From Ruminococcus sp. (GTDB taxonomy: Bacteria; Bacillota; Clostridia; Oscillospirales; Ruminococcaceae): a stretch of 64,000 bases of DNA. The DNA is taken from positions 1 to 64,000 of the forward strand of contig SVNX01000002.1 in the NCBI GenBank assembly GCA_015066665.1, in the 5' to 3' direction. Below the pieces are notes generated by a model. The model made no database searches and was not told where the DNA came from. It saw nothing but the letters and a program-made list of their open reading frames with translations. This document shows, piece by piece, positions 49,191-56,335 of the stretch. Position 1 is the stretch's first letter; the number at the start of each line of letters is the position of its first letter. Both the position numbers and the translations under genes were made by a program.

Positions 49191-49937
49191 GTGAACAATC
49201 AAACAAACAATGAAACACAGAGAAAACGATATGGCCAGCTCGGCTTCTATGCCGTACTGGCACTGTGCAGTGCCATGATTGCGGCAGCCTGCTGGTTTGC
49301 CTGCACGCAGACCACGGACGATCTGTCCATGCAGCTCGAATCCGCACTGGATTCCGCACAGCAGTTCACTGCAGCTGAGCTGCAGCCGACAGAGTCCCCT
49401 ACTGAACGCATCCGGGAGACCACCGCACGGGAAGCCGCTGTGCCCGTTATGCCGGAAGCATCCGCAGAATCCACGCTCCCCCCAACACAGCCTGCCACGG
49501 AGCCTGCTGCTGTGGTCACCGCAGCAAAGCTGCCCGTCTTCCCTGTCAAGGGCGAGCAGATTGCCGCATTCAGCGGCGGCGAGCTTGTGAAATCCGCAAC
49601 CACGGGTGTCTGGCAGACACACAACGGCATGGACATTGCCTGTGAAGCCGGCACCGAGATCCGTGCGATGGATGCGGGTGTGGTCTCCGCTGTGGAGGAA
49701 GATCCACTCTGGGGCGTCTGTGTGACGATCGACCATCAGAACGGCGTATTCAGCCGCTATTGCAGTCTGGATGCGGATGTGGCCGTCAACACCGGCGACA
49801 GTGTGAGCCATGGCATGGTCATCGGCAAGGCCGGCGGTACGGCGGACATTGAAAGTGCAATGGACAGCCATATTCACTTTGAAGTGATGCAGGGCGAGAC
49901 CTATATCGATCCTGCGGCGTATATTGCCGGTGAATAA
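49191..49937 (+). CDS. membrane-anchored LytM/M23 peptidase, SpoIIQ-like
   Basis: A 248-residue protein starting at a GTG with GGAGGTG 7 bp upstream. One membrane helix is at about 18-36, followed by a Thr/Pro/Ala-rich linker (60-115) and a C-terminal M23 domain. The zinc ligands are complete: HNGMDIA gives His and Asp, SHIHFEV gives the HxH. The architecture (short cytoplasmic tail, one helix, linker, LytM domain) resembles SpoIIQ of the engulfment complex. A general cell-wall endopeptidase is the alternative. Confidence 0.88.
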   Translation: MNNQTNNETQRKRYGQLGFYAVLALCSAMIAAACWFACTQTTDDLSMQLESALDSAQQFTAAELQPTESPTERIRETTAREAAVPVMPEASAESTLPPTQPATEPAAVVTAAKLPVFPVKGEQIAAFSGGELVKSATTGVWQTHNGMDIACEAGTEIRAMDAGVVSAVEEDPLWGVCVTIDHQNGVFSRYCSLDADVAVNTGDSVSHGMVIGKAGGTADIESAMDSHIHFEVMQGETYIDPAAYIAGE

Positions 49938-49940
49938 AGA

Positions 49941-49964
49941 AAGAGGATGCCGCAGGGCATCCTC
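49941..49964 (+). terminator. proximal terminator stem-loop copy (no U tract)
   Basis: AGAGGATGC and GCATCCTCT flank a 6-nt loop, 3 bp after the LytM stop. The T run expected after the stem is replaced by the start of the small element (CAGTCTGTCG). An exact 24-nt copy with a T run is at 50058-50081. Confidence 0.6.
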
Positions 49965-50057
49965 TCAGTCTGTCGCAAAACTTCATGGATCCAAAGGGCT
50001 ATGCCCTTTGGGGGGTGGGGGCAGTTTTTTGAAAAAGCCCCCTTTTTCGACAAGCTC
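49965..50057 (+). mobile_element. terminator-associated small intergenic element, copy 2
   Basis: This 93-bp segment begins CAGTCTGTCGCAAAAC and ends CTTTTTCGACAAGCTC, so its ends are imperfect inverted repeats matching copy 1. Inside is a CCAAAGGGC/GCCCTTTGG hairpin and a G-rich block, also as in copy 1. Exact 24-nt terminator hairpins flank it. Orientation relative to the upstream gene is the same as at 9164-9326. No coding capacity. Confidence 0.72.
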
Positions 50058-50086
50058 AGAGGATGCCGCAGGGCATCCTCTTTTTG
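50058..50086 (+). terminator. distal terminator of the LytM gene (with U tract)
   Basis: AGAGGATGC and GCATCCTCT flank a 6-nt loop and are followed by TTTTTG. It ends exactly at the stop codon of the convergent U32 gene. Confidence 0.85.
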
Positions 50087-51328
50087 TTACGGAATCATCT
50101 TGTCCGCCGTATCCTCCATCGGCAGGCGGATAATACTGTTTTCGGGGAAGGTCAGCGCACAGGGGAAGCTGAAATCCATCATCGCATGGTTCACAGTCGT
50201 GATGCGTTCGCCCTCTCCGTTGTAGATCTCGTCAAGCTTCAGCACGGCAGGTTCCCTGCCCGGCGCCAGAATTTCCACCGTATCACCGGCAAAAAAACGG
50301 TTGCGCTGCGTTGCATAGACCCGTCCGCCCCCGCAATGGGAAATGATGCCCACCACGTCATAGGTGCGGATGTAGCCGCCGGATTCATAATACTGGCAGG
50401 CATTGGGATGCCCGAAGAAGAAGCCCGTGCAGTACTTGCGGTGGCTTACCTTGAACACCTCGTTCCGGATCCATTCGGGCAGCTGAAAATGCTGCGGATC
50501 GGCAAGATAGCAGTCCATCGCCATGCGGTAGGCATTGGTGATGACGGAAACATAATAAGCGGATTTGGCACGTCCCTCGATCTTGAAGGACGAAACACCC
50601 GCCTCAACAAGCTTGTCGATATGATCGATCATGCACATATCACGGGCATTCAGGATGTAGGTGCCCTCCGGTGCTTCCACAATGGGCATGGGGCTTTCGG
50701 GGCGTTTTTCCTCCACAAGGCTGTACTTCCAGCGGCAGGGCTGGGCACAGGCACCGCGGTTGGCGTCACGGTCTGTGAAGTACGCAGACAGCAGGCATCG
50801 TCCGGAGAAGGACACGCACATGGCACCATGAACGAAGACCTCGATCTCCAGATCCTCCGGAATATGGCGGCGGATCTCAAAAATCTCCTCAAGGGACAGC
50901 TCTCTTGCCAGCACCACACGTCTTGCGCCCATCTTATAGAGGGCGTTGGCGGAGGCGTAATTCACAATGCCCGTCTGGGTGGACATATGCAGGGGCATTG
51001 CGGGTGCCAGCTCACGGATCATCGTCATCAGACCGATATCGGCCACGATCATGGCGTCCACGCCGGCACTGACGGCCTCGGAGACAAACTGCGGAAACAG
51101 TGCAAGTTCATTGCTCCTCGGCAGTGTATTGCAGGTGAGATAAACCTTTACGCCGCGTGCATGGGCCTTGGCAACGGCCTCATGCAGCCCTGCGGCATCG
51201 AAATTGGCGGGGCCTGCACGCATGCCGAACATGGTGCCGCCGAGATAGACGGCGTCGGCACCGTAATCAAGGGCTGCCTGCAGGCGTTCGGCATCGCCGG
51301 CAGGAGCCAGCACCTCGGGGCGCATCAT
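50087..51328 (-). CDS. U32-family tRNA hydroxylation protein (TrhP/YrrO-like)
   Basis: A 413-residue protein with EVLAPAGDAERLQAALDYGA, FVHGAMCVSFSGRC and the Cys-containing NRGACAQPCRWKY, followed by a C-terminal beta domain (about 330-405). Shorter U32 proteins of this type (TrhP, YrrO) hydroxylate U34 of tRNAs. In Bacillus, yrrO lies just downstream of yrrL (mltG), as here. Its start overlaps the mltG stop by 4 bp. Confidence 0.88.
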   Translation of the reverse strand: MMRPEVLAPAGDAERLQAALDYGADAVYLGGTMFGMRAGPANFDAAGLHEAVAKAHARGVKVYLTCNTLPRSNELALFPQFVSEAVSAGVDAMIVADIGLMTMIRELAPAMPLHMSTQTGIVNYASANALYKMGARRVVLARELSLEEIFEIRRHIPEDLEIEVFVHGAMCVSFSGRCLLSAYFTDRDANRGACAQPCRWKYSLVEEKRPESPMPIVEAPEGTYILNARDMCMIDHIDKLVEAGVSSFKIEGRAKSAYYVSVITNAYRMAMDCYLADPQHFQLPEWIRNEVFKVSHRKYCTGFFFGHPNACQYYESGGYIRTYDVVGIISHCGGGRVYATQRNRFFAGDTVEILAPGREPAVLKLDEIYNGEGERITTVNHAMMDFSFPCALTFPENSIIRLPMEDTADKMIP

Positions 51329-52773
51329 TCTTCGCCCTCTCCGGCTGCGGCGGCAGCCTGCTGATCCTTGATCATCTGCTCGTTCTCGTAATGCTCCTCG
51401 AGGGTCTCGGCAAAATAGGTGATGCCGGTTTCCACGTTCGCATAGAAGTAATAGTAGTTCGTATCGTTCGGATAGAGCACAGCGTCAATGGCGTCCATGC
51501 CGGGATTGCCGATGGCACCGGCGGGCAGACCGCTGCAGATGTATGTATCATAGGCATTGAACACCAGCTCGTCCTGCAGTGCAATGTTGGGCTTGATGAT
51601 CTCCTCCACATACTTGGAAGTGGGGTCGGACTGGAGCATGGGGAAGGTATCGGGATCGTTCAGACGATTCCAGAAAACGGACGAAACGTCCTTCATGACA
51701 GCCTTGCTGCCGGCCTCGGCCTGTACGATGGAGGCGAGGGTCACCAGCTCGTCGAGTGTCAGACCCAGCTCGTTCATGCGGGCGTACTTCTCATCGGTCA
51801 TCTTGACATTGAAGTTCATGTAGATCTTGCGGCAGACATCGGCCGGTTCCATTTCCTCATAGAAGGTGTAGGTATCGGGGAAGAGATAGCCCTCCATGCG
51901 GTTGAACTTCAGCTTACTGAGGGTGGTGGGCAGGCGGCTTTCGAAATCATAGCCGTAGCTGCCGGTGTTGAAGAAGTAGATGAAGCGGTCAGCCTCGCAG
52001 ACACCAGCCTCCTCAAGCTTCTTGGCAGCCTCATGGAGCGTGATGCCCTCGGGGAACATGACGTTCACGGAGACACGGTCATCCTCGGCAAGACCCGTCA
52101 GCTCGTTGATGATGGTCTCGTACGCCATGATGCTGCTGACCTCATGGTCACCGGCAACATAGCCCGTATCCGAGCCGCTCAGACGAGAGAAATAGACAAA
52201 GGCCTTGGGATATTCGATGATGCCGGCCTCGTAGAGATCCTCAGCGATTTCGGCTGTGGTGGCACCCTCGGGGATGTTGAAGGGCACGAGCGTCTCGGTG
52301 CCGTTAACGCCGAGCAGATCCTTGCCGACCTCAATGATACCGATGGACAGCGTGATGGAAATCACAAAAATCAGCGTCAGCATGATCAGCACGCCGAAGA
52401 TACGGCCGCTGCTGTGCTTCTTCTTTTTCTTCTTTTTCTTGGCAGCCGCCTTGGGCGCGGGGCGTTCCGGCGCACTTCTGCGGGGAGCGGGACGCTGTGT
52501 GCGCTGCTGCTGTGCAGCTTCACGGCGCTGTTCCCTTCCCTCCTCGGAAAATTCACGCACAGCCTCCTCCAGCTCCTCATCCGAATAGGCCTCCTCGGGG
52601 AGATTCACCTCGGCGGTGGATTCCTCACGGGCATAGCGGGGCTGATAGGGCTCCTGCCGCACGGGACGGGGAGCGGGCGCTTCCGGACGGCGTGCCGGAC
52701 GCTTGGGGGCGCCGGATGCCGTTTCATTCAGGATCTCGTCAAGCAGACGATCGTTATCGGATTTGGGTGCCAT
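51325..52773 (-). CDS. mltG: endolytic murein transglycosylase MltG
   Basis: A 482-residue YceG-family protein. An N-terminal cytoplasmic region rich in Arg/Pro/Glu (1-110) is longer than in E. coli MltG. One membrane helix lies at about 127-150, and the catalytic domain has the active-site Glu in ASIVQAEAGSK and LQSDPTSKY. It cuts nascent glycan strands and so sets their length. GGAGG lies 6 bp upstream. It overlaps the cyclo-ligase gene by 20 bp. Confidence 0.94.
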   Translation of the reverse strand: MAPKSDNDRLLDEILNETASGAPKRPARRPEAPAPRPVRQEPYQPRYAREESTAEVNLPEEAYSDEELEEAVREFSEEGREQRREAAQQQRTQRPAPRRSAPERPAPKAAAKKKKKKKKHSSGRIFGVLIMLTLIFVISITLSIGIIEVGKDLLGVNGTETLVPFNIPEGATTAEIAEDLYEAGIIEYPKAFVYFSRLSGSDTGYVAGDHEVSSIMAYETIINELTGLAEDDRVSVNVMFPEGITLHEAAKKLEEAGVCEADRFIYFFNTGSYGYDFESRLPTTLSKLKFNRMEGYLFPDTYTFYEEMEPADVCRKIYMNFNVKMTDEKYARMNELGLTLDELVTLASIVQAEAGSKAVMKDVSSVFWNRLNDPDTFPMLQSDPTSKYVEEIIKPNIALQDELVFNAYDTYICSGLPAGAIGNPGMDAIDAVLYPNDTNYYYFYANVETGITYFAETLEEHYENEQMIKDQQAAAAAGEGEE

Positions 52774-53338
52774 GACATACCTCCACTGTTTGTTCAGTAA
52801 TGATTGCCTCCATCACCCTGTCATGGGGTGCATGGGGCAGCGAATCCGTCAGCTGCAGCGCATAGCACACGCCGGCTGTCCGGATGAACGGATTTTGTGC
52901 AAGAAACCGGTCATAATAACCGCCCCCCTGCCCGAGACGATGACCATCGGATGTAAATGCCACACCGGGCACAAGGCAGAATGTCCGGGATGTGAGCACG
53001 GGCATTTCCCGTCCTGTCGGCTCGGGGATGCCATAGGCACCGCTGGTCAGTTCATCCATCGAATTGACGAGGAAAAAACGCATCTCACCGGGGCCTTCAC
53101 ATTTTGGCAGTGCAACCTTGCGGCCGCAAGCCAGTGCCGATTCCAGCAGCGCGCGGGTATCGGCCTCGCCGCCCGCAGAGACATAGAGCAGCAGGACATC
53201 AGCCTGTGCATAGGGCGGATGAGCCAGGATATTCTGCAAAAGCGCCGCATCCATCCGTGCACGCTCCTGCGGCGGAATGGCCTTGCGAGCCGCACGCATC
53301 TGACGGCGCAGCTGCTGCTTTTCCGTAAGCAGTTCCAT
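52754..53338 (-). CDS. 5-formyltetrahydrofolate cyclo-ligase
   Basis: The 194-residue product has KQQLRRQMRAARKAIP at the N-terminus and the ATP-binding VPGVAFTSDGHRLGQGGGYYDRFL motif. It converts 5-formyl-THF to 5,10-methenyl-THF. The ATG at 53338 lies 1 bp after the DJ-1 stop (TGAGATG). It sits in the thyX operon, so two folate-dependent enzymes are co-transcribed. It overlaps mltG by 20 bp. Confidence 0.93.
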   Translation of the reverse strand: MELLTEKQQLRRQMRAARKAIPPQERARMDAALLQNILAHPPYAQADVLLLYVSAGGEADTRALLESALACGRKVALPKCEGPGEMRFFLVNSMDELTSGAYGIPEPTGREMPVLTSRTFCLVPGVAFTSDGHRLGQGGGYYDRFLAQNPFIRTAGVCYALQLTDSLPHAPHDRVMEAIITEQTVEVCHGTQIR

Positions 53339-53339
53339 C

Positions 53340-53888
53340 TCAGTGCTCGGGATAGCAGATGGCATTGGCCTGACGGCGTGCCTCACCGACTCCGGCTACC
53401 GCTTCTGCAAGCTTCAGTGCAAAGGGCACGGCAACGCCTGCACCCTGAGCGGTGATGATCTTGCCGTCCTGTGCAACGGAATGACTGCTGATGACCGCAC
53501 CGGGCATCTGGGTCTCAAAGCCGGGATAGGCAATGGCCTCTTTGCCCTCGAGCAGGCCCTTGTGTCCGAGGATGGAGGGGGCTGCACAGATGGCACCGAT
53601 GAAGATGCCGCGCATATCACAGAAATCCACTGCAGCCTGTACGGCCTCGGACTTCTCGAGATTGAGTGTACCGGGCATGCCGCCGGGCAGAACGATCATT
53701 TCGAGATCAGCACCGAGCACCATTTCCTCTGTGGTGATGTCGGTCTTCACGGTGATGCCGTGTGCACCGGTGATCTCCCTGCCGCCGACACCGACGGTCA
53801 CGACCTGCTTTTCGCAGCGGCGGAGAATGTCAATGGGGGTGAGGGCTTCCATTTCCTCGAAGCCATTGGCCAGAAATACATAAATCAT
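53340..53888 (-). CDS. DJ-1/PfpI family protein
   Basis: A 182-residue protein with the nucleophile-elbow Cys in GAICAAPSILG (about residue 99) and the conserved Glu in NGFEEMEA. It resembles the DJ-1/YajL/ThiJ branch, whose proposed roles (chaperone, deglycase, redox sensing) are debated. AGGAAG precedes the ATG. It is followed without a gap by the cyclo-ligase gene. Confidence 0.92.
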   Translation of the reverse strand: MIYVFLANGFEEMEALTPIDILRRCEKQVVTVGVGGREITGAHGITVKTDITTEEMVLGADLEMIVLPGGMPGTLNLEKSEAVQAAVDFCDMRGIFIGAICAAPSILGHKGLLEGKEAIAYPGFETQMPGAVISSHSVAQDGKIITAQGAGVAVPFALKLAEAVAGVGEARRQANAICYPEH

Positions 53889-53924
53889 ATGTCATCTTCC
53901 TTTCAGAATCAATTCATCGCAGAA

Positions 53925-54812
53925 TTATTTGAAGGTCACGCAGTATTTTTCCTGCATGAAGGCGGGCCGGTAAGAGAGCTTGGCTTTGCGCAGGCCCTCC
54001 AGTCCGAGATCCTCCTCACGGTTGATATAGGGAAAGCGTGCGGAAACGGCTGCGGCAAATGCCTGATTGACTGCGGCATAGGCTCCCTGCAGCGTGGTAT
54101 CCGCCTTTTCGATGTGGACGCAGAATGTGTCCGAGGAGAGCGGCTCGCCGATGGCAAATGCTGCCAGACGACCATCCAGCCGGAGCACGGTGCCCTCAAG
54201 TCCGAGCGCATCAAAATGCCGGAAATATGTGTCAATGGCAAACTGCTCGGAGATGCCGGAGCGATCCCCCTCGAGCTTATCCGCATAGCTCTGTGCGGCA
54301 AAGGTGATGCAGTCATCAAAATCCCGTTCGGTCAGGGGGGCAGAGACCGCACCGTATTCGGCAAAGCGATGGAGAAAATTACGCTTCTGGTGGTACTTGC
54401 GTCCACGGAGATGATGAAGATCCTCGCTGTTGTAGATATAGTCCCAGCTGTCACGTTCGGCTTCGGCCGTGAAGGCATCGGGATAGGTCTCCTCCATCCA
54501 CGCAAGGCGTGCGGGGGAAAGATTCCAGATGCGAAGCGGCTTGCCCATAGCTTCAGAAAACCGCTTCATTTCGGCAATCAGTTCCCTATGGTCACCTTCT
54601 CCTGCGGGATAGACAAAGGAAGGCACGCCATCCTCCGTATCGAACGCACAGCAGAGGTAGAAGCCGGCGAACTGTGCGATCTTAGATTCATGCAGACGGC
54701 GCCAGGCCATATTATTGGCGAAGCTGTACTCACAGCCACGGTAATCGGACGCCCGCAGACAGGCGGTCACCCACTGCTGATCGTCCATGGAAATATCGTA
54801 GAATTCGAGCAT
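53925..54812 (-). CDS. DUF2156 (phosphatidylglycerol lysyltransferase C-domain-like) protein
   Basis: A 295-residue protein with the duplicated GNAT fold of DUF2156: DYRGCEYSFANNMAWRR, GRKYHQKRNFLHRF and LGLEGLRKAKLSYRP. It lacks the membrane half of MprF, so it is a soluble aminoacyltransferase-like protein of unknown substrate. The start at 54812 has AAAAGGAG 6 bp upstream. It lies 11 bp after thyX. Confidence 0.88.
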   Translation of the reverse strand: MLEFYDISMDDQQWVTACLRASDYRGCEYSFANNMAWRRLHESKIAQFAGFYLCCAFDTEDGVPSFVYPAGEGDHRELIAEMKRFSEAMGKPLRIWNLSPARLAWMEETYPDAFTAEAERDSWDYIYNSEDLHHLRGRKYHQKRNFLHRFAEYGAVSAPLTERDFDDCITFAAQSYADKLEGDRSGISEQFAIDTYFRHFDALGLEGTVLRLDGRLAAFAIGEPLSSDTFCVHIEKADTTLQGAYAAVNQAFAAAVSARFPYINREEDLGLEGLRKAKLSYRPAFMQEKYCVTFK

Positions 54813-54823
54813 AGGTCTCCTTT

Positions 54824-55624
54824 TCAGACAGATGCATCCTGCAGCCATTCCTTCTTTTTCTCTTCATAGCTGCGGCGCACAGCGTCACAGCGTCCGCAGG
54901 TCATCTTGCCCTCGGGGCAGGGACCGGCGCAGCAGGAAGGGCCGGCCTTTGCAAAGATCGTGGGCGCCTTGGCATAGCAGAGCCGGAGCATTTCCTCAGC
55001 GAGGGCACGGATCTCCCACTGTGCCCGGCTGCAGCAGCGCATGCGGAAGAAATTCAGCAGGCTGCGGGCATTCATGGTCACGACCATCTTGGTTTCACAA
55101 GCATTGGGGAGCACAAAGCGTGCATCCTCAATGGCTTTCTTTTCGGCCTTGCTGCGTGCTTCCTTCTCGGAGAGCCCCTGTGCAAGGAAGTCCTCATAAT
55201 GCCTTGCCTCAAGCTTATCGCAAAGGGCACGGTAGGCATCAAGGGACGCCTGCATGGAAGCCTCGTACAGTGCAAGTGCCTCGGGATCTCCGGCGATTTC
55301 AGGCGGTGTGATGTAGACAAAGTCGGTCTGCTTCACATAGCGCTGGCTCTGCACGGAATAGCTCGCAATGCGGTGCCGTGTGATCTGGGCAAGCAGTGCA
55401 CGGGATACGCCCTCAATCGCAAAGGTAAAGCTGACGTGCTCGATGGGACTTTCATGTCCGAGGGATGCAAGCATCTTCACGAAATTCTCTGCTGCGGCAT
55501 CATCCATGCCGTCCATCAGATCCATGGCACCCGTATCGGAATAGCAGAGCTTTGCAGCCGCCGCAACGGTTTTCTCCGGAACCGGCGTACAGGCGATCAG
55601 GGTGACCTTCAGTTTTCCTTCCAT
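54824..55624 (-). CDS. thyX: flavin-dependent thymidylate synthase
   Basis: A 266-residue ThyX. The signature RHRIASYSVQSQRY (about 84-97) holds the RHRxxxxxxxS motif, and GHESPIEHVSFTF precedes it. It makes dTMP from dUMP with methylene-THF and FAD. The C-terminus carries a Cys-rich CCAGPCPEGKMTCGRC tail seen in some Firmicutes. It is first in an operon with a folate enzyme; dut at 26.4 kb supplies dUMP. Confidence 0.95.
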   Translation of the reverse strand: MEGKLKVTLIACTPVPEKTVAAAAKLCYSDTGAMDLMDGMDDAAAENFVKMLASLGHESPIEHVSFTFAIEGVSRALLAQITRHRIASYSVQSQRYVKQTDFVYITPPEIAGDPEALALYEASMQASLDAYRALCDKLEARHYEDFLAQGLSEKEARSKAEKKAIEDARFVLPNACETKMVVTMNARSLLNFFRMRCCSRAQWEIRALAEEMLRLCYAKAPTIFAKAGPSCCAGPCPEGKMTCGRCDAVRRSYEEKKKEWLQDASV

Positions 55625-55724
55625 ATGGCGTTTCTCTCCTTATCATACCCGATTTTTACTGCAATACACAGCAAACGGGCATTCCTTACAAGTACAGTGA
55701 ATGCAGCTGGGCACTCACTCTTTT

Positions 55725-55753
55725 ATTATATCACATCCGTCTGCGATAGTCAA
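55725..55753 (-). promoter_or_regulatory. sigma-A promoter of the thyX operon
   Basis: TTGACT (55748-55753) and TATAAT (55725-55730) with a 17-bp spacer on the minus strand. The -35 box overlaps the stop codon of the upstream kinase gene. The leader is about 95 nt. Confidence 0.82.
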
Positions 55754-56277
55754 GATAAGATATTTTCCGAATGAAATCTTGCGGTGCAGGCATCCAGCTC
55801 ATGCTGATTCCGCACGACAATGACCTTCTGCGGATAGGACTCCATCACCCGTCGGTAGCGTGTCCTTGCTTCCTTTGTTCTGCCATCGTGCAGAATCCAT
55901 CTGACGAATGCCCAGTCGAGTTTTTCCTTGCAGCCCGCTACCATATCCGGCCGTGTGGTGTTCCTGTAGCGGCGGTATCTCTTTGCGGCTCGGCTGAGGC
56001 ATGCAAAACGGTTGAACAGAAGCAGGATGATCAGGTCCGCTTCCTTGAGTCGGCGTTCGTAGTATAATTTCGAATAATTCCCATCCATCACCCAGCCATC
56101 GTGGGTGTCCATGAATGTTCTTGTCAGCCGTTCCTTCTCCTCCCTGCTGCGGATTTCCCAGTCCGGCAGGAAGTGCACGGTATCAAAATGAAAGACCTCC
56201 ACACCGTAGATTCCCCCCAGTTTCCGGGCCAGTGTGGATTTCCCCGAACCGCTGTATCCCATGATGACGATTTTCAT
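55750..56277 (-). CDS. small P-loop kinase (adenylate-kinase/topology-modulation type)
   Basis: A 175-residue P-loop protein with Walker A GYSGSGKST (8-16), FDTVHFLPDW and the LID-like RYRRYRNTTRPDM. This matches the FlaR/'DNA topology modulation' group of adenylate-kinase-like proteins, whose substrate is not settled. The start at 56277 has GGGAGG 5 bp upstream. It lies behind the pnp terminator hairpin. Confidence 0.85.
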   Translation of the reverse strand: MKIVIMGYSGSGKSTLARKLGGIYGVEVFHFDTVHFLPDWEIRSREEKERLTRTFMDTHDGWVMDGNYSKLYYERRLKEADLIILLLFNRFACLSRAAKRYRRYRNTTRPDMVAGCKEKLDWAFVRWILHDGRTKEARTRYRRVMESYPQKVIVVRNQHELDACTARFHSENILS

Positions 56278-56298
56278 GCATGCCTCCCATAGAATCAA

Positions 56299-56328
56299 GA
56301 AGCCGCTGTTCACACGGAACAGCGGCTT
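56299..56328 (-). terminator. hairpin after pnp
   Basis: AAGCCGCTGTTC and GAACAGCGGCTT form a 12-bp stem with a 5-nt loop. The following minus-strand sequence (CTTGATTC) has only a weak T content, so some read-through into the kinase gene is likely. Confidence 0.65.
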
Positions 56329-56335
56329 TACGCTT

